From an uncultured Oscillospiraceae bacterium (GTDB lineage: Bacteria > Bacillota > Clostridia > Oscillospirales > Ruminococcaceae), in contig CAKTAM010000068.1 in NCBI GenBank assembly GCA_934527255.1, positions 1-10,090 on the forward strand: 10,090 nt of DNA, read 5' to 3'. The notes below the pieces were generated by a model. It was not told the origin of the DNA and searched no databases. It saw only the letters and a program-made list of their open reading frames with translations. Position numbers and translations under genes: made by a program. Positions 7,245 to 10,090 of this stretch are shown here, piece by piece (positions within the stretch are counted from its first letter, which is position 1; every line of letters begins with the position of its first letter).

Positions 7245-7260
7245 GCAGGAGGTTTTCACC

Positions 7261-7827
7261 GTGAGAGAAGCCATGCTGAACGCGCTGGAAAGCAGCCCCA
7301 TCATCGCTGCCGCCAACAGCGACGAAAGCCTGCAGCAGGCCCTGAAAAGCAGCTGCCGCGTGATTTTTGTGCTGTACGGCAACCTAATCACCATGCCGGG
7401 CATCGTCAAGCAGGTGCACGCCGTCGGCAAGCTGGCGCTGGTGCATATGGATCTGATCGAGGGGCTTTCCAGCCGGGAGATCGCCGTGGATTCGCTGAAC
7501 GCCATTGCCGGGCCGGACGGCGTGATCTCTACCCGCGCGCCCCAGATCCGCCGGGCGCGCCACCTGGGGCTGATCACCGTGCAGCGCTTTTTTGTCATTG
7601 ATTCCATGTCCATCCGCGGGCTGCAGGCCCAGCTGAAGATCGGCAAGCCGGATTTTGTCGAGCTGCTGCCCGGCCTGATGCCCCGCGTCATCACCGATGT
7701 TCTGCACTTAACGCAGGCCCCCGTCATCGCCAGCGGGCTGATCCAGCAAAAGGAAGAGGTGCTGGCCGCACTGGGCGCGGGCGCCTCGGCCATTTCGACC
7801 ACGGCCCCCGACGTCTGGTCGCTGTAA
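7261..7827 (+). CDS. glpP: Glycerol-3-phosphate responsive antiterminator GlpP
   Basis: 188 residues, close to the 192 of the B. subtilis protein. The pattern is that of the GlpP family: PIIAAANSDESLQQAL near the N-terminus, a strand VIFVLYGNL (34-42), GKLALVHMDLIEGL (56-69), DGVISTRAPQIRRARHLGL (86-104), TVQRFFVIDS (106-115), KPDFVELLPGLMPRVI (129-144), PVIASGLI (154-161) and GASAISTTAPDVW (174-186). GlpP binds G3P and then an mRNA leader, allowing transcription past a terminator. The start is GTG at 7261, eight bases after GCAGGAGG; a TTG 18 bases upstream overlaps that site and is unlikely. It is divergent from the G3P operon, whose leader carries a terminator, and an endonuclease/phosphatase-family gene follows after 51 bases with no terminator between. 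Confidence 0.95.
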   Translation: MREAMLNALESSPIIAAANSDESLQQALKSSCRVIFVLYGNLITMPGIVKQVHAVGKLALVHMDLIEGLSSREIAVDSLNAIAGPDGVISTRAPQIRRARHLGLITVQRFFVIDSMSIRGLQAQLKIGKPDFVELLPGLMPRVITDVLHLTQAPVIASGLIQQKEEVLAALGAGASAISTTAPDVWSL

Positions 7828-7878
7828 GCGCCGCTTTTTGCGCATTTGCGCATTACCGTATAAAAGGAGACTTTTTTC

Positions 7879-8961
7879 ATGTCTGTTTTGAAAACCATCG
7901 GAAAGGTCGTCGGCATTCTGCTGGCGGCCGTGCTGCTGGCCATAGCGGGCCTGCTGGCCTGGCTGAGCATTCGCGAATACCGCCCGGCCGCCCGCGAAGC
8001 GTTGACCGTGGACGGCAATGCCGCCGGGACGCGCACACTGGCCCCGGGCGACAGCCTGACCCTTGTTTCGTGGAACATCGGCTATGCCGCGCTGGACGCC
8101 GAACAGGATTTTTTCATGGACGGCGGCCAAATGTCCAACACCTCCAGCAAAGAGCGTGTGCCGCAGACCGTGGCGGGCATTGCCGATGTGCTGGCGCAGC
8201 AGGAGGCCGACGTGCTTTTTCTGCAGGAGGTCGACCGCAACAGTGCCCGCAGTTATTCCTATAACGAATACGCCGCGCTGACCGAACAGCTGTGCCCGGC
8301 AAACAGCGCATTTGCCAACAACTATAAATGCGATTATGTGCCCTACCCCGTGCCCGGCATGATCGGCCGGGTGGACAGCGGGCTGGCCACACTGAACAGC
8401 CTGCCGGTGAGCGAGGCGGTGCGGCAGGCGCTGCCCGTGCCGTTTTCGTGGCCGGTGCGGCTGGCCAACCTCAAGCGCTGCCTGCTGATCGAGCGTGTGC
8501 CGCTGGCAGGCACCGACCGCGAGCTGGTGCTCATCAACCTGCACTTGGAGGCCTATGACGACGGCGAGGGCAAGGCCGCCCAAACGGCCCTGCTGCTGGA
8601 AATTCTGCAAAACGAATACACCGCCGGAAACTATGTTATTGCGGGCGGCGATTTCAACCAGAGCTTTCCCGATGCCAACGCCGAGGCCTACGCCGTAAAG
8701 GACCCCTCGCTGTGGGCGCCCGGCATGCTGGAGCTGGACGAGTTGCCCGCCGGGTGGGGCATTGTCTTTGACGATACCACGCCATCCTGCCGCCTGCTGA
8801 ACCAGCCCTACGACCCTGACGATGAAGCGACGCAGCATTATCTGATCGACGGCTTTCTGGTGTCGCCCAACGTCCGCCCCGAGGTGGTGACCACGCTGGA
8901 CGAGGGCTTTGTTTACTCCGACCATAACCCGGTGCGGCTGCAGGTCACGCTGGAGGAGTAA
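7879..8961 (+). CDS. Membrane-anchored endonuclease/exonuclease/phosphatase family protein
   Basis: 360 residues. A basic start (MSVLKTIGKV) and one hydrophobic helix at about 8-30 without a clear signal-peptidase site suggest an N-terminal anchor with the enzyme outside the cell. The DNase I / sphingomyelinase-type domain follows with every usual catalytic residue: Asn66 in SWNIGY, Glu117 in LFLQEVDRNS, His222 in LHLEAY, Asp258 and Asn260 in GGDFNQSF, Asp324 in YLIDGFLVS, and Asp348-His349 in YSDHNPV. Members cleave phosphodiesters in DNA, RNA, phosphoinositides or sphingomyelin using a divalent metal; the sequence does not reveal which. A strong AAGGAGA site stands eight bases before the ATG. 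It follows glpP by 51 bases on the same strand and may be cotranscribed. A role in releasing phosphate or lipid headgroups that feed glycerol use is possible but speculative. Confidence 0.9.
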   Translation: MSVLKTIGKVVGILLAAVLLAIAGLLAWLSIREYRPAAREALTVDGNAAGTRTLAPGDSLTLVSWNIGYAALDAEQDFFMDGGQMSNTSSKERVPQTVAGIADVLAQQEADVLFLQEVDRNSARSYSYNEYAALTEQLCPANSAFANNYKCDYVPYPVPGMIGRVDSGLATLNSLPVSEAVRQALPVPFSWPVRLANLKRCLLIERVPLAGTDRELVLINLHLEAYDDGEGKAAQTALLLEILQNEYTAGNYVIAGGDFNQSFPDANAEAYAVKDPSLWAPGMLELDELPAGWGIVFDDTTPSCRLLNQPYDPDDEATQHYLIDGFLVSPNVRPEVVTTLDEGFVYSDHNPVRLQVTLEE

Positions 8962-9174
8962 GGGCAGGCGGGCAACGGAGCGACAGCAAAAAACATTCCG
9001 TTTGCCCCGTCACAGTCAGGCTGTTTTCCGTTATTCGCCGCAGCCTGTTTTTCTGCCCCGCGGCAGGCCGCCGCTCTCGACTTGCTGACGCTTTCCGCCG
9101 CTTGGGGCAAACATTTTTCCGCTTTTCACCGGCACGGCCGGATGATATTCTGACAATGGAAAAAGGAACTTCTT
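8962..9174. other. Non-coding intergenic stretch rich in inverted repeats
   Basis: 213 bases without a convincing gene. Visible structure: GGGCAACGGA (8970-8979) pairs with TCCGTTTGCCC (8997-9007) with one bulged base; GTTTGCCCC (9000-9008) is also complementary to GGGGCAAAC (9104-9112), so the segment near 9004 has two alternative partners; CAGGCTG/CAGCCTG forms a probable terminator; and CTGCC/GGCAG form a small hairpin at 9053-9066. No good promoter for the following gene could be placed. Confidence 0.5.
9017..9052 (+). terminator. Probable intrinsic terminator after the phosphatase-family gene
   Basis: Seven-base perfect arms CAGGCTG (9017-9023) and CAGCCTG (9041-9047) with a 17-base loop, followed at once by TTTTTCT (9048-9054). 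It lies 56 bases after the stop. The long loop lowers confidence, but stem and T-run are correctly ordered for plus-strand transcription. Confidence 0.55.
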
Positions 9175-10090
9175 ATGCGCTATTTGGATCATGTCACTGA
9201 CAAGGGCATTGTCCTTTCGCCCGACAAGCCGGGCGAGGCCATGCACCAATGGGATGGCGGCGGCATCCGCGAGGCCATTCTGACCCAGGTGGACGACACC
9301 TATTATCTCTCCTATGACGGGGCCATGCCCGGGGCGACCCCCACTAGCTATTGGAACGCCTGCCAAGCGCGCAGCAAAGATCTGCTGCACTGGGAAAAGC
9401 TGGGCCCCAATATGCTCTCCTCTGCGCTGACCCACCCGGAAAGCAGCGAGGAAATCTATAAGGATTTCCGCAGCGCCAGCTCGCCGTGGAGCTTTTATGC
9501 CGACGGGCGCTGGTATCACTATTATGTCGGCGCCGACCATTGCTCGCTGGAGGGCGTTCCTGCGTTCTGGTACTCCACCATGCTGGCCACCTCGGAAAAG
9601 CTGACCGGTAAATGGCACAAGCGCTGTGATGACAACGGCTGCGCCAAGCACGTCTGCTTTACCGTGGGCCAGCCCGGCACCTGGAACGATGTGACGGCCT
9701 CGCCCGGGCAGGTGCTGGAAAACCCCCGCTGGGCGGCCGACCCCGCGCATGAAAAACGCTATCTGATGTTTTACAGTGGCAGCTGCAGCGGCGAGACCAA
9801 GCGCAGCCTTGGCATTGCCCGCACCAATGACCTTGGCACAAGCGATGATTTCGACAAAGCAAACGGCTGCTTCTGGCAGAAGGATGCCGAGCCTATTCTG
9901 CCGCCCGAGGACGACATTGAAAACACCTCTATCTATTATGAAGCCGGCAGCGGACTGTACTGGCTGTTTACCAACCACATTTATAACAACGAGTATACCA
10001 ACTCGGTATGGGTGTACTGGACGGACGATCTGGAGCACTGGAACGCCAACAACAAGGCCATTGTCATTGACGGCAGCGTCAGCACCTGGG
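9175..10090 (+). CDS. Probable five-bladed beta-propeller glycosidase (GH43-like clan), C-terminus cut by window edge
   Basis: 305 codons with no stop before the right edge. The protein is rich in Trp, Tyr and Asp with repeated blade-like units: TQVDDTYYLSYDGA (37-50) then ACQARSKDLLHWEKLGP (62-78); FYADGRWYHYYVGADH (107-122) then STMLATSEKLTGKWHKR (134-150); RYLMFYSGSCSGE (196-208) then SLGIARTNDLGTSDDF (211-226); GLYWLFTNHIY (260-270) then VWVYWTDDLEHWN (278-290). This 'observe, then compare to a day or event by Trp' rhythm is typical of GH32/43/62/68/130-type propellers, which hydrolyse or phosphorolyse plant and host glycans. An acidic segment QWDGGGIREA (25-34) may hold catalytic residues, but I cannot assign them. 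There is no signal peptide, so it should act inside the cell. The ATG at 9175-9177 has AAAGGAA seven bases upstream. It lies beyond a probable terminator and is likely a separate unit. Confidence 0.75.
   Translation, partial: MRYLDHVTDKGIVLSPDKPGEAMHQWDGGGIREAILTQVDDTYYLSYDGAMPGATPTSYWNACQARSKDLLHWEKLGPNMLSSALTHPESSEEIYKDFRSASSPWSFYADGRWYHYYVGADHCSLEGVPAFWYSTMLATSEKLTGKWHKRCDDNGCAKHVCFTVGQPGTWNDVTASPGQVLENPRWAADPAHEKRYLMFYSGSCSGETKRSLGIARTNDLGTSDDFDKANGCFWQKDAEPILPPEDDIENTSIYYEAGSGLYWLFTNHIYNNEYTNSVWVYWTDDLEHWNANNKAIVIDGSVSTW

Noticed and set aside
7836..7864. TATAAA at 7859-7864 as a promoter for the phosphatase-family gene
   Set aside because: No -35 box at a workable distance, and a start seven bases on would lie beyond the ribosome site, leaving the gene without it.
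7708..8925. 405-codon minus-strand open frame opposite the phosphatase-family gene
   Set aside because: The plus-strand gene carries a complete catalytic motif set and a strong ribosome site; the minus frame shows only mirror composition.
9031..10038. 335-codon minus-strand open frame opposite the glycosidase
   Set aside because: The plus-strand frame is open to the window edge, has a ribosome site and propeller repeats; the minus frame shows none of these.

Overview
The window is GC-rich, gene-dense bacterial DNA. It has strong Shine-Dalgarno sites, consensus sigma-A type promoters, a 58-residue S21 protein, a YqeG-type phosphatase and a GlpP-type antiterminator. Together these point to a high-GC Firmicute of the Clostridia, most likely a gut Oscillospiraceae/Ruminococcaceae relative; this placement is inferred from gene content and not from any database match.

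Left third (1-2143, all minus strand): a housekeeping block. In transcription order it holds a consensus promoter with a perfect inverted repeat at its start point, rpsU, an intrinsic terminator, yqeG, a divergent endonuclease-IV-like TIM-barrel protein overlapping yqeG by 8 bases, and the N-terminal part of an M24 (Xaa-Pro type) peptidase that runs off the left edge.

Middle (2209-7827): a glycerol / glycerol-3-phosphate (G3P) module built around a divergent control region at 7002-7260. To the left, on the minus strand, run a GlpA-like flavoprotein with a C-terminal [2Fe-2S] domain, an NAD-linked FAD oxidoreductase, a small cysteine-rich DUF1667 protein, and glycerol kinase, which also has its own putative promoter. 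To the right, on the plus strand, is glpP, the G3P-responsive antiterminator. The leader of the glpA operon has a promoter followed by a strong terminator hairpin ahead of the first gene, which is the layout expected for a GlpP target. The likely circuit: GlpK makes G3P, G3P activates GlpP, GlpP lets transcription pass the leader terminator, and the flavoprotein trio oxidises G3P to dihydroxyacetone phosphate. No GlpB, no GlpC and no glycerol facilitator is encoded here.

Right (7879-10090, plus strand): a membrane-anchored endonuclease/exonuclease/phosphatase-family protein close behind glpP, an intergenic stretch rich in inverted repeats with a probable terminator, and a probable five-bladed beta-propeller glycosidase (GH43-like clan) cut by the right edge.

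I saw no tRNA, rRNA, CRISPR array, insertion sequence, phage gene or defence system. The points most worth attention are the GlpP-type attenuator and the unusual composition of the G3P-oxidising trio.
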